A stretch of 64,000 bases of DNA from Linanthus parryae (taxonomy: Eukaryota; Streptophyta; Magnoliopsida; Ericales; Polemoniaceae): contig JALGPY010000002.1 in NCBI GenBank assembly GCA_023055425.1, forward strand, positions 48,197,321-48,261,320. The letters run 5' to 3'. Below are positions 1 through 11,700 of the stretch, piece by piece. Both the position numbers and the translations under genes were made by a program. The notes under the pieces were generated by a model. It saw only the letters and a list, made by a program, of their open reading frames with translations. It did not search any database and was not told where the DNA came from. How positions within the stretch are numbered: position 1 is the first letter of the stretch; every line of letters starts with the position of its first letter.

Positions 1-145
1 ACCAAATGTAGGCTTTACAATTCTCAATGCCTAATTGTACTACTTTATCTGTTTAACGAATATCTTAACTTTGAATATAACTAAAAATAATATTCAAACT
101 ATGTAATCTCTAAATATACTCAATTATCATCTCATATGCATATGG

Positions 146-232
146 GTTCTAGCTCAGTAATAGAGTATTTAAAACCCTTGCATGAAGGTCCGGGTTCGAA
201 CCGGTTATATGATAAAATTCTGAAGAAAAAAA
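146..232 (+). repeat. tRNA-headed SINE-like copy A
   Basis: A pol III type A box (TAGCTCAGTAATAGAG, near 153) and B box (GGTTCGAACC, near 197) lie about 45 bases apart, as in a tRNA gene. They are followed by ATGATAAAATTCT and an A-rich tail. There is no foldable acceptor stem, so this is not a working tRNA gene. The same head, body and tail recur at 57770-57876 (reverse strand) and 59428-59515. Confidence 0.6.
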
Positions 233-265
233 AACATCATCTCATATACATAATTGAATTTGTCG

Positions 266-288
266 CCCCCTCCCCCCCCCCCCCCCCC
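266..288. repeat. poly-C tract
   Basis: A run of C residues interrupted by one T, followed by AAATCC. Its length is likely to vary and to be error-prone in assembly. Confidence 0.8.
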
Positions 289-1039
289 AAATCCAAATCG
301 TAGTGTGACTTCTTTGTGGGGGTCTCTGTCCATTTGCCATTTGGGTCACGAGAGTATTTGGACTATTACCACACCTTTAATTTGACGGGCCTGTTACAGC
401 CCAAATAAAAAAATTGATACATTCCAACCAGAAGAACGTACAGAACATTTTTTTTCTTGCAGAAAGATAATATTTTCTCTGTCCGTTTTGAGGCAAGCTT
501 GGAGCTTTAATGTAACATCGGTGAATTTTCAAGCAGATTCTAAGTGTAATTTCAAGAAACTTGGGAGGAAATGTGTTATACATTTATTTTCTCACAACCG
601 AACTTAGTTTTGGTTTGAAAGTGATCACAATATAGTGGTGATAGTAATACAGTTGTTGAAAATTATATTTAGACGATTGTGGTGTATGTAAGTAATTAAA
701 ATCGAGTCCTTAGTCTAGAAACTGGCCAAGCTAGTGAATACTGAAATATCTCTAAGAGTGTATTTGGATGAAGACTTAAAACTTGAAATTTCATCAAAAC
801 TCGGAATTTAAAATCCCATCATCCAAAACGACGTGTTTAGATAAACTAGATGTCATTTTGAAAATCCCATGTCATTAAACTGAGGAATTTTGTACCACCG
901 AATTGTCATTTTAAATTCCACCAAAATAGGTGTCATTTCAAATTTTGCGTTTGATGCTCATCCTCTAAAGCAAAAAACGCTAGTCAGGGAGGGGTGGTCT
1001 AAAAATCAATGTTGATTGTGCAAAGCTGAACTCCTCTAC
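289..1039. other. no gene recognised
   Basis: AT-rich sequence without a supported coding region. The motif GTGTATTTGGATGA near 760 is echoed in inverted form near 2185 (CACCCAAACACACC), which could be the ends of an old MITE-like element of about 1.4 kb. I see no matching target duplication. Confidence 0.4.
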
Positions 1040-1485
1040 GCTAGTTGTTGGGGTGGTGTGCAGAGGTTCTGAAGGTAGGTGGCTATGGGGTTGTCATAAA
1101 TGTTTTCTGGAAAAATCGGTGCTTGTGAGTGAAATTTTGGCTATTCTTGAAGGTCTGAAGTTGATTGGAAAATGGGGGTCCAAAATGCAATATTAAAAAC
1201 TAATTCTGCTGATGCTTGGTCTCAGATTAGTCAAAGTCAAGATTCTAATTGTTGGGCTTTTGTGTCAACAGCTAGGAGGATGATTTCTGCTACCAACACA
1301 TCCTTGAAGAAAATTTGGAGGGAAGAGAATAGAGTAGCTAATCTTTTAGCTAAGTGTTGCCCTATTTCTGGTATGGGAAGAATTATGTTAGATGTAGCTC
1401 CCTCCTTTTCTGTTCAGCAGCTTGAAGCTGATATGGCTGGTGTTAGTACTGTAAGAATGATTTTCTTGCGCTGTTTAGCACTCTT
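1040..1485 (+). pseudogene. LINE-type RNase H domain fragment
   Basis: The translation has the look of the RNase H-like domain (RVT_3) found at the C-terminus of plant LINE ORF2 proteins. A start of the type GVVCRGSEGRWLWG is followed by SEILAILEGLKL, a central ILKTNSADAW strand and a final segment IWREENRVANLLAKC. These correspond to the conserved glutamate, the [T/E]-D/N-S region and the R-E-x-N-x-x-A-D/N-x-L-A motif of the family. The reading frame changes once near 1175. No reverse transcriptase is adjacent, so this is a dispersed fragment. Confidence 0.6.
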
Positions 1486-2439
1486 GAGTACCCAAAAAAA
1501 AGCAAAAAACGCTAGCCACCACTACAATCACTCCAATCGCCACCATCAATTCGACCAGAACCACCACCGCTCCGCTCACCTCCACCACCAGTTCGACCGC
1601 CGCCACCAACACCAGTACTAGCACCACCAATCTGACAACCATCACTTCATCTTCAATACAACACCCTCAAATCCATTCATACGCCGCATCACCATCACCA
1701 GTTCCACGACGTCCACCATCACCACATCAAACAACCTTACGCCGCCGCATACAATCAAAAGCCACCACTCTCTGCACTTGACAGCACAAACGCGCCGTGC
1801 TTTGTGACCAGTCGAGGGCGGCTAGGGCTTGAGATTCACACCGAAGGCCGAAGCTTCTAGATCTGGCTGTTCATGACCGACTTTGGTGGCGGCGGCAGCC
1901 ATGAATCGAAGAAGGGGAGGTTGCTGACTATCACGGTAGAGCTCTGTACTAGGAAGAGGAACGACTAGGTTTTGTTAGGTACATAAGATGATAAAACAAA
2001 AAATAATGTATCAGCCCCAAAAGTATTCACTTTAAATTGTTTAGTCCCAAATTAATAACTATACTAAAATCTGTCATAAAATTAGTTCGCCAAACAAAGA
2101 ATTGTTAGTTCTCATCATCTTATATCCTTTCATTTCAGATCCCATCATTTCAAAGTTCCATCATTTCTTAAAATCCTTCACCCAAACACACCATGAGTGT
2201 TGGGGCAAAAGTGAAAATATTATTAAGTTGAATTTCTATTTAAATACTATTTCCACTCTAAACTTTATGAAATTGCAAATACTCCCTCCCCCACTGTGAA
2301 AACTCCTCTCTTTCCCACTCTAGGTTGTTGACACCTCACTTGTACACATGTCACAAGTTGTACGGTGGAACATATGGTTGTGTATACATCCACATGATTA
2401 GTTACTCGGCCCACTTGATTTAGCTCGACTGCAATTAGC
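1486..2439. other. no gene; CAC-rich stretch
   Basis: Positions 1515-1770 are rich in CACCAC/CCACCA triplets, which produces a His-rich frame that I regard as compositional. The rest is AT-rich, with nothing recognisable. Confidence 0.4.
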
Positions 2440-4110
2440 CATGGTCATTCCTTGTACGTATCCTACTGGACGCAAGAACCCTGTCAGGGGGTGTCGATAC
2501 TTATGATCTCGGATGTTGCGAGATTGTTTTAGATTTGGAACTGGATCCATATTGGATCTGGATTGGTTATTGAATTTGGTTATTTCCCGTATCAACAAGT
2601 AATAATAACTTGGATATTTTTTGATTTTAGGATGGAAAATTAAATTTTATGATTATTGGAATTCCCTAAAAGGGTCATTGGTTATGGTTTTCAAAAACTC
2701 TCAAATGGAACATTGATTATGAATTATGGTAATTCCTATTTGGAACATTGGTTATGGATTTTGGTAAAGCCCTTAATATCCTTATATATTGGAAGTTGAA
2801 AGTTTCATCATCATATCAAACTATTTTTAGTTCCGCTGTGTGAAACCTTATGCTATAGGAACTATTTCTTAAAATTGTCCTTTCAGCATGTTTACCTTGT
2901 TTGGCTGTTACTTACTTACTCTTTTGTACCGACTTCATCAAACTGTGGCATCTTGTATATTTTTATTCCCCACCGCAGGTGTAGGCTTCGGGAGCTAAAT
3001 CTTTGGGAGCACAAACAATGGATTTGACTAGAACATCACTTCAGTAATGAACACCATAATTTTCATGATTTCATTTATTTTGCTAGTTTATCGCTCGGAT
3101 TTGATGCGCCAATAATTTGGCCTGTGTTTGAGGCACCTAAATTATTAATTGGATTGTAAAAGCTCTTAGCTCTTATGGTGTGGTTGGTTTGTTCGGGTTA
3201 TTTGCTGTTAAATCTCGTTTTGCCTGAGTCTTATACCAGATGCAGACACCCTCTCGGGTTTACTAGCGTAGATTTTTGGGGGTGTTACACACCAGGCCTC
3301 AAAGGTGGTTATAAGGGCGAGTTTGGCGAAGAACTTGGAAAATTGAAAGCATTATGCATTGATGCAATTTCTCTGGAAAGTGCCTCATTTCTCTGTGTGT
3401 TGGTGGTTGCCATGCTGTTGATGAGTTGCATCATTTGAGCCACCCGAGATTGCATGCTTGCAACAACCCCCTAATCTTATCCGGCTCGGACAAGACTGAG
3501 AGAGTGATGCTAAAAGTAACGGCGGAACTCAAAAGAAAGACAATCCACAAATCATAATATTAAACTACTATATTAAGATATGAGTCTCATACAAAATCTA
3601 ATTACTATTACACAGTGATTGACTACATTTCTATATACTACTTGTGAAGTAACACTAGGTGAGTCTCGCCCCCAGCCAAACTATAGTTTCCAGCTCCTAA
3701 ACCTGCGGTGGGAAGGAAAACAAGAACAACAGTTTTGGAAAGTCAGCCATAAATACTGAGTCAGCAACACCCAAGCATGTCATACAAAGAAGAGAGATAA
3801 CTTAAGTAAAACAACAGATAATCACATTGACGGTGAAAGAAAAAGATAGTAGAGTAAAAGATATTATTATGTTCCAAACATAATCCCGAAAATTTCCAAA
3901 AACCATCCTTTAATTCATATCAAACCTCATATGAAAATTCCAATTCAATTTCCAGTATTCCAAGACTGAAATTCTCATTTAATCACAAAGATCCAGTTTC
4001 TCATAAACTTCCAACCAGAAATTCCATTTTAATATTGAGTTTAACGGGGAAAATCCAATCGCAACACAAAATATATCTCAATCCCGCTTTCAAGGCCTTA
4101 AGTGTCGACA
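2440..4110. repeat. inverted LTR-like block
   Basis: Several segments appear once on each strand. The motif CACCGCAGGT with AGGAGCT or GGGAGCT is at 2970-2996 and inverted at 3685-3712. GGGGGTGTCGA is at 2490 and inverted at 4108. The phrase around TTTGGAACAT at 2740 is inverted near 3870. This suggests two head-to-head copies of one long repeat, possibly LTR-derived. No coding domain is visible. Confidence 0.35.
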
Positions 4111-5199
4111 CCCCCCTAACAAGGTCTTTATGCCCAGAAGGAGCGAGTACAGGAAGCCAACCCAGGGCCAATTGCAACCGGGATAAATATCAATGGGTCG
4201 AGTGGCCGCGCCAGCTACGGCCAAACCAAATGATAATAATCCAAATGACGTTCCCCACACAACTCTTTCCACTTTAAGTTATTACAGATTATTAATAATT
4301 GTGCGAGATTTTCCAAAGATTAAGTAAACAGTTCAACAAGTGTCAGGTAAACACATGTAAAAACAATTTTGTGACATATCATAAAATCCACGTTTGACAC
4401 GAAGGAAGCTAGGCACACAAGGCTTGGCATGTATACTCACCTTAATCCACATCAATTAGTACGTAAAAGCTCCTACGAACGTTCGTCGTCCTCGTCTATG
4501 AACCTGTCGCCAACGATTACCAATTTCTAATACCCACAATATTATTTCTAAATAAATAATGCACTTATACTGTTCAGACGCTCGGCTACGTCGCATAACT
4601 ATGTCAAACTCTCCCGATACCCAAAAAGTCCAATAAAAATCGACTTTAAGTCATATGCATGTATATAAAGAAATAATTCGATATTAAATAATCAAATCAA
4701 TACTTATAAATATTTGTCAAAGTGAACAAGTAACATTACGATTACTAGTAATAGCATTTGTCATATATTTATAAAGAGTTATTTGGCCAAAGAAGCAATA
4801 TTAAATTCATGTTAACAAAAGATTGAGAAGTAACTATTTCACTATTTATTTAAACAAATGCGACATATATATTCAAAAAATTTATGTTTAGCTTGTTTTC
4901 CCAAGAAAATGATTTATTACAACTAAAACATATTTTTATCACTAAAACATTTATTCAATTTTATTTTATTTACCCAAAATATAATTTAGTAAAACATTAT
5001 AAGTTGTTTTAAACAATTGTATAATGTAGAGTAATAAAACCACAATCAGCCCCCTTATGTTTCAATTAAACTACAGAAAGTACCCCCAAAGTTCCTGAAA
5101 ACAACACTTTTAACCCTCAACCATGAACTAACGGTGAACAACCCTCTTGCCCGATCACAACAAGGATTTAAGTTACAAATACACGATTTTGACTCCTAA
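4111..5199. other. no gene recognised
   Basis: AT-rich sequence. The stretch 4430-4620 resembles plant LTR sequence in style, but I cannot assign it. No ORF is supported. Confidence 0.35.
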
Positions 5200-5669
5200 A
5201 AATAATTTAGAAGATGATTTAGAGCGTACCCGGTCCAAGAAATGAGAGAAAAGGCCAAGAATCAAAGCGGGTCGAGTCGCCGAAAACTTTGCCGGGACCG
5301 GAGCTTCTCCGGTCGTTATTGGCTTCGACTGAGCCTCCTGCAAGTTGGTCGGACCTTATAGGCTTGGTATAAACCAGAAACAAGAGCTGGGTGTCTCTGA
5401 TTTGAGTTACCCGAACTCTCACCGGAGAACATGGTGGAACGCCGGTGGGTCTTCTTCCTCCTTCGCTGCTAGCTGCTACTCATTCTTCCTCTGGGTTCTG
5501 AACAGAGGAGATGGAGAGAGGATGATACAGAGAGGTGTGGAGATATGCAACCGCAGAAGTGGCGGCTTCGCGGTGGCTTCCTCTTCCCTTCAGAGAAGAT
5601 GGTGGTGGTGGCTGGGTTGGGCTCGGCTACTGCTCCACTTCTTTGGCTCTGCTGGTGAATCCAAATAAC

Positions 5670-5704
<35 letters not shown>

Positions 5705-5970
5705 GAGAGAGGTAAGGAGCGGAGAGATGCAAGTTATGGAGGTGGTGGTTCCGAGAGAGATGGAGGTGGTATTCGGTGATGAAGATGTTGATGATTGTGG
5801 TGGCGACAGTGGAGGCAGGGGTGGTTGTGGTGTCTGCTGGGGTGTGCCTGGGAGTGGGGGGTTTAAATAGAGAAGTGAGAGCGGTGAGAAGGAGGGCGGT
5901 GAAGGTGTTGGTGGCGGTGGTTTCTTTCTTTTACGTGAAGGAGAAGAAAGAAGATGGTGAAAGGTAAAAA
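5200..5970. other. GC-rich island with (GA)n tract
   Basis: This block is clearly more GC-rich than its surroundings and contains a (GA)n microsatellite at 5668-5712. Overlapping open frames exist on both strands, but they are Ser/Pro/Gly/Val-rich and low in complexity, and none matches a family I know. It could be a captured gene fragment or the first exon of a lost gene. Confidence 0.3.
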
Positions 5971-7429
5971 AAAAAGAAAGGTAAAACAAAAAGGTTTTTC
6001 ATTTTATTAATAGTGATAAATGGAAAATAATTGAGTGTCGTGGGTGTACTAGATGATACGGGGATTGGGTGTAGTTCACTTACAAAAACTCGAGGTGGTC
6101 GCGGATGCGGTCACAGCTAAAAGATAAAGAAAACACACGCGTTACATTTACGATTATTAATCTAACATTTCTGAAATTCTCATCTAGTAAAACACAAAAT
6201 TTTTACCCAACTTATTATTTGCTACTAAATTTTATTTTACCTCACAAATGACTATTTTACCCTGCGGAATTAGACGGGGTATTACAATGCTGGCTGCTAG
6301 AGCCTGCACAGCCGCCATTGCGGAATCAGTAGGTTGGTTGGTGATTTAACAACGAAGGATCGTCAGCCTGTATAGAATGGGATCTATTTCCAAGTACTGC
6401 ATCATCGATACGAGACATGGTTGCTTACTTGTTGGTTGTTAAAGCTCTTTCACCTCGAGTTCACCACTGTAGATGCGATTGAGTGTCAATGATGCTGGGA
6501 CTGTGTTCCTGCTCTAGGGAGCAAAAGCCACATTCAAAAAAAAAATTAGGGAGATGGAAACAGAGAAACTGATAATGAAGACGAGTGAAAACAATCTATG
6601 TATGCCACATAAGAGAGACAACTTGTTAGGGTTTTTGAATATCAATAATGCCAAACCTCTACGAAGAGGGAAAGCTCCCTATATATACAAAACCGGTACG
6701 TAACGGTAACGGGGGTTTACGTAGTTAATCACGCCGCCATTAAGTTGTCAAACTGGAGATATCAGAAGACCATTGCCATTAATACTGAGTCTGCATATAT
6801 CACGGTTGAACAAGCCCCCTCTATATGATACATGGGGCACAGATGGGACATCAACCATAAGCGACGAGCCTTATTCGAGCTTTCAGATCACTTGATCCCC
6901 TAGTTCGCTTGCGAGCTGCAATCTGCGGAGAGATCATGTCTCGTGGTTCCTGCATGCTGACATAACATGATTTGGTGTGCATGAAACACAATGGGATATG
7001 CCGCTACAGGTTGCTGATAGGTCCACGTGACTGCAGACGGGGACCATATTTTGGATTATCTAAAGGATTTTCAATTTTTTATTTCAGTTGAGTTGGGTCA
7101 GTTGGCAGGCAACGACAATAGTGGTGGTTTTTGCTTTGTTAGAATAGTAAATGGTCCGTTTTCGTAAATTATATTTAACGAGTTAGACAGGTTGGACATT
7201 TGTACTCGAGCTCGTTTATAGACGGGCTCAACTCGTCCAAGCCACTATTGAACTCGGGGACGGGCCATAATCTAGTCTATTTAGTAGAAATTGGCCAGAA
7301 TCAATCTCTACAAAATTTTTCGGTAACCCAGAGGTTGATTTTAGAAGTTGAGACAAAGTTTAGGGTTGTCAAGGGTATTTGGTAAACAATTTTCACTCAT
7401 CGTGCAAACAAATGACAACCCCCCTCTTA
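5971..7429. other. no gene recognised
   Basis: Repeat-like sequence. A stretch at 7170-7270 rich in GAGCTCG and GGGCTC resembles the subterminal repeats of hAT-like elements, but I could not find ends. Confidence 0.35.
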
Positions 7430-8340
7430 GAGCATCTCCAACCCATTGCTTTTTCCCCCTCCCCTCACCTCCCCCTCCCCTTCCCCCTCCCCTCACGGGC
7501 CCACCATTTTCCCCCTCCCCTTCCCCCTCCCCTTCCACCAAACTACTAATCGTCTCCAACCCATTTCTTTCCCCCCACCCAAAAAATTAATTTGTAATAT
7601 ATATTTAATGATTTAAAAATGAATTATTAATACCAAAAAAAGTAAATGCAAATTTTTTTACCAATATATATATACGTACACACAAAAAAAGATGTTAATA
7701 ATAATAATGATGATAATAATATTAATAATAATTAAATTAATATTAACAAACAAAATTAGTATTTGAAAAAATAACGATTACAAGTACGAAAAAGTCGTTA
7801 TTACAAAAAATAAAATTAAACACTAATACAAAAATGCAAGGAGTAGAGCGATAAAACACACAAATTGAAATACACCAACCTAACAACGATTACATAAAAT
7901 AGTTCTTTCCTTAGTTGAAAGGATTGAATTCTTGTTCAAACACATTGGATGAAATTCCATAAGCACTTCCAAATAAGCTTTTCTGAATCTGTTTTTCGTA
8001 AATATACTTTCCAACAATAGTGAATACATTATTAATTTTATTAAATAATACAAAAAAAAAATTTATTAATCGTAATAATAAAATACATATTATAATCATA
8101 AAATATTAGTATGTGTAATTAAAATTATCAAATATTCAATTAATTAATCATTCTATGTAGGGGGAGGGGGAGGGGATGTCCATGGGGAAATCCCCCCTAA
8201 CCATCCCTCACCCAAGGCAAAATTTATCCCCATAGCACCCCCTCCCCCTCCCCCTCCCCCCATGGGGTTGGACATGAACCGTATTTTTATACGATTTTCC
8301 CCTTCCCCCTCCCCCTCCCCTCATGGGGTTGGAGATGCCC
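7430..8340. mobile_element. PIF/Harbinger-type non-autonomous element, copy 1
   Basis: The terminal inverted repeats are GAGCATCTCCAACCC at the left and GGGTTGGAGATGCCC at the right. A TTA target duplication lies at 7427-7429 and 8341-8343. CCCCCTCCCC tracts fill the subterminal parts and the centre is AT-rich. The element is 911 bp. No transposase is encoded; the longest internal frame (8099-7911, reverse) ends in Asn-Pro-Phe-Asn and is unassigned. It lies just upstream of the coatomer gene. Confidence 0.75.
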
Positions 8341-8797
8341 TTATTGTAACCTCTCTTCATTCACACTCCTTGCTCAGTTGCTTTGCCTTTCTCTCTCAAA
8401 TAAACGCAGACACACTCCTCAAGTCCAGATCTGCGAGACAAATCCCTACCTCTCTCTCGATCACCGTCCCTCTCTCTATCCCCTTCTTATACGGACATCT
8501 CTCCCCTCCGGCGCCGGCGACGGCGAGCTTCCGGACGCGGTAGCATCTCCGGCCTGATCCATCTCTCGCGAGATCTGATGTAAAAACACAAACGCTCTCG
8601 ATCTCTGTATTTGTTCATTTCTCTGGATCTGTTACTAGTTAGCGTCATTTCGATTCGTAATTCGTCTATGGAGACCTGTGATCTGGACATAGATTTCACA
8701 GTTTGGTGATTGAATCGTGTTTGTGATGCGAATTGCGAAGAATCTGACGGAAAATGGCGTAATGCGTTTGAGATTTGTTTTTTGTGGTTTGCAGAAC
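8341..8797 (+). promoter_or_regulatory. probable 5' UTR and leader intron of alpha-COP
   Basis: CT-rich leader sequence starts directly after the transposon's target site. The bases before the start codon (TTTGTGGTTTGCAG, ending at 8794) form a good 3' splice site, so the ATG probably opens the second transcribed exon. A possible donor is GT at 8580. The transcription start was not located. Confidence 0.4.
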
Positions 8798-11700
8798 ATG
8801 TTGACGAAGTTCGAGACCAAGAGTAACAGAGTCAAGGGGCTGAGCTTCCATCCTAAGAGGCCGTGGATCCTTGCTAGTCTTCACAGCGGTGTGATCCAGC
8901 TATGGGATTACCGTATGGGGACTCTCATTGACAGGTTTGATGAACATGATGGACCTGTTCGTGGCGTTCATTTTCACAAATCTCAGCCACTTTTCGTCTC
9001 TGGAGGTATTCTAGTTATATCATCTTGCTGTGTTCATAGTCTGTGAAGTAATGTTGCAGATTTTGATATTTCTGTAGTCTCCTTTAGTGATGACTAGGTC
9101 TAACCTGTATAAATGCATGTATTGGATGATTGCTGTGAATTCTCTATAGATCTGTGCTTGAAATGTTTCCTGCATTACTACAATGTGTTTGTTGTGCCTA
9201 TACATCGTATAAATAATTCTCCCTTAGCTACAAATGCAGGTATCGGATGATTGTTGTGAATTCTCTGTAGGTCTGTGCTTGAGATGTTTCCTGCATTACT
9301 ACATATGTATTTGTTGTGCCTATACATCATATAGTCAATTCTTACTTAGCTAAAAATGCAGGTATTGGATGATTGTTGTGAATTCTCTATTGGTCTGTGC
9401 TTGAGATGTTTCCTGCATTGATACAATGTATTTGTTGTGCCTATACATCGTGTAGCGAATTCTTACTTAGCTCAAATGTACTAGTATCTGCTATAACAAA
9501 CCTATCTGTTCTCAGACCTGTTTGATCTGGATTGTGTTACTAATTTGTGTTCTCGTGTAGAAAGTAACTAGGTTAAATCTGTAGGTGTACTTCAAATTCT
9601 GTCCTCAAGTCGGACGTATCTTTTTGGTAACTTATGATGTTTCTGTTGATGAATTGCAATAGATTAGACCTTTTGCTGTCTCGAAATCATGTGCATCACA
9701 TATGGCTGGCTCTTTGTTTTTCTTACTTAATATTTATTGTAGAAGGAAAACTAATTATTGGATTCTATATCATTGCTCGAGCTGTAATAAAATACCTTTT
9801 AACCTAGTGTGGTGGATAGTAGAGATATACATCTTATATATATGGAAAACATTTGCAGGAGATGATTACAAAATAAAGGTTTGGAACTACAAGCTGCACA
9901 GGTGTCTTTTTACCCTACTTGGACACCTTGACTACATCCGAACCGTTCAGTTTCACCATGAGAATCCCTGGATCGTCAGTGCTAGTGATGATCAGACAAT
10001 CAGAATTTGGAACTGGCAGTCTCGTACATGTATATCTGTCTTGACTGGTCACAATCACTATGTGATGTGTGCTTCATTCCATCCTAAGGAAGATCTTGTT
10101 GTTTCGGCCTCACTGGATCAAACAGTTCGTGTTTGGGATATTGGCTCCCTGAAGAAGAAGTCCGTCTCCCCTGCTGATGACATCCTGCGATTGAGTCAGA
10201 TGAACTCAGATCTGTTTGGTAGTGTGGATGCTGTAGTTAAGTATGTCTTGGAAGGTCATGACCGTGGAGTCAATTGGGCTGCATTTCACCCGACGTTACC
10301 TTTGATTGTGTCTGGAGCAGATGACCGTCAAGTAAAGCTGTGGCGCATGAATGGTAAGTTAGTAGCTTGTTCACTCTTGTTCTGTTTTTTCACGAATTAT
10401 TTTTCATGCATCTAGTAACTTCAGCTTGTCAGTCTTGAAAGTATTAAAGATATAATGACAAGCACAAGCAGTTTAATGTCCTGCTCAAATCTTTGTCAAA
10501 GAGACCATAAAATATGTTTCACATGGTGTCCAACCGTTTCGAATCTCAGGGTGCTTGAGTTCCCATTCACAAAGTTATACTATTTGTTGTTAAGTTCGCG
10601 TTGAAAGATTTCTGCTAATGATACATGTTTTCTTTTTCAGACACAAAGGCTTGGGAAGTGGACACGTTGAGGGGGCACATGAATAACGTGTCTTGTGTCA
10701 TGTTTCATGCAAAGCAGGATATAATTGTTTCCAACTCAGAGGACAAGAGTATCCGAGTTTGGGATGTGACGAAACGGACTGGTGTTCAGACTTTCCGCAG
10801 GGAGCATGATAGATTTTGGATTCTCGCAGCTCATCCTGAGATGAACCTCCTTGCTGCTGGTCATGATAGTGGGATGATTGTGTTTAAGTTGGAAAGAGAA
10901 AGACCTGCTTTTGCAGTTAGTGGAGATACAATCTATTATGCAAAGGATCGTTTTTTGCGCTACTATGAGTTCTCGACTCAGAGAGATACACAGGTTATAC
11001 CAATTCGGCGTCCTGGTTCCACAAGCTTAAATCAAGCTCCACGAACTCTTTCATACAGCCCCACTGAAAATGCCGTTCTTATCTGTTCAGATGTTGATGG
11101 CGGATCTTACGAACTTTATGTTGTTCCTAAGGACAGTGCTGGTCGGGGGGACACCATGCAAGAGGCAAAAAGAGGCACAGGAGGATCAGCTGTTTTTGTG
11201 GCACGAAATAGGTTTGCTGTCCTAGACAAAAGCAACAATCAAGTTCTTGTCAAGAACCTTAAGAATGAGATTGTGAAGAAGGGCAATCTCCCAATTGCTA
11301 CTGATGCCATATTCTATGCTGGAACAGGCAACCTGCTATGTAGGGCAGAGGACAGGGTGGTTATATTTGATCTTCAGCAGAGACTCGTCCTTGGCGATCT
11401 TCCAACTCCTTTTGTTAAGTATGTTGTTTGGTCAAACGATATGGAAAATGTGGCTTTGCTCAGCAAGCATGCTATAGTGATTGCCAGTAAGAAACTTGTG
11501 CACCAGTGCACTCTTCACGAGACTATTCGTGTGAAGAGTGGAGCATGGGATGACAATGGGGTCTTTATTTACACTACCCTGAATCACATTAAATATTGTC
11601 TCCCCAATGGTGATAGTGGAATAATTAGGACCCTTGATCTGCCAATTTACATCACAAAAGTTTCTGGAAATAGCATCTTTTGCTTGGATCGTGATGGGAA

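Noticed and set aside
146..215. A tRNA gene
   Set aside because: A and B boxes are present but there is no acceptor stem, and sister copies share a SINE-like 3' body.
752..2192. 1.4-kb MITE bounded by GTGTATTTGGATGA-type ends
   Set aside because: The ends match only loosely and the flanks do not match.
5469..5989. Pro/Ser-rich reverse ORFs at the GC island
   Set aside because: They overlap each other across the (GA)n tract with no conserved domain.
8717..8797. Upstream in-frame start for alpha-COP
   Set aside because: A strong splice acceptor at 8794 and the family N-terminus ([14 protein letters not shown]) favour 8798.
9111..9475. CRISPR-like array
   Set aside because: Units are 121 bp direct copies without spacers, inside a plant intron.
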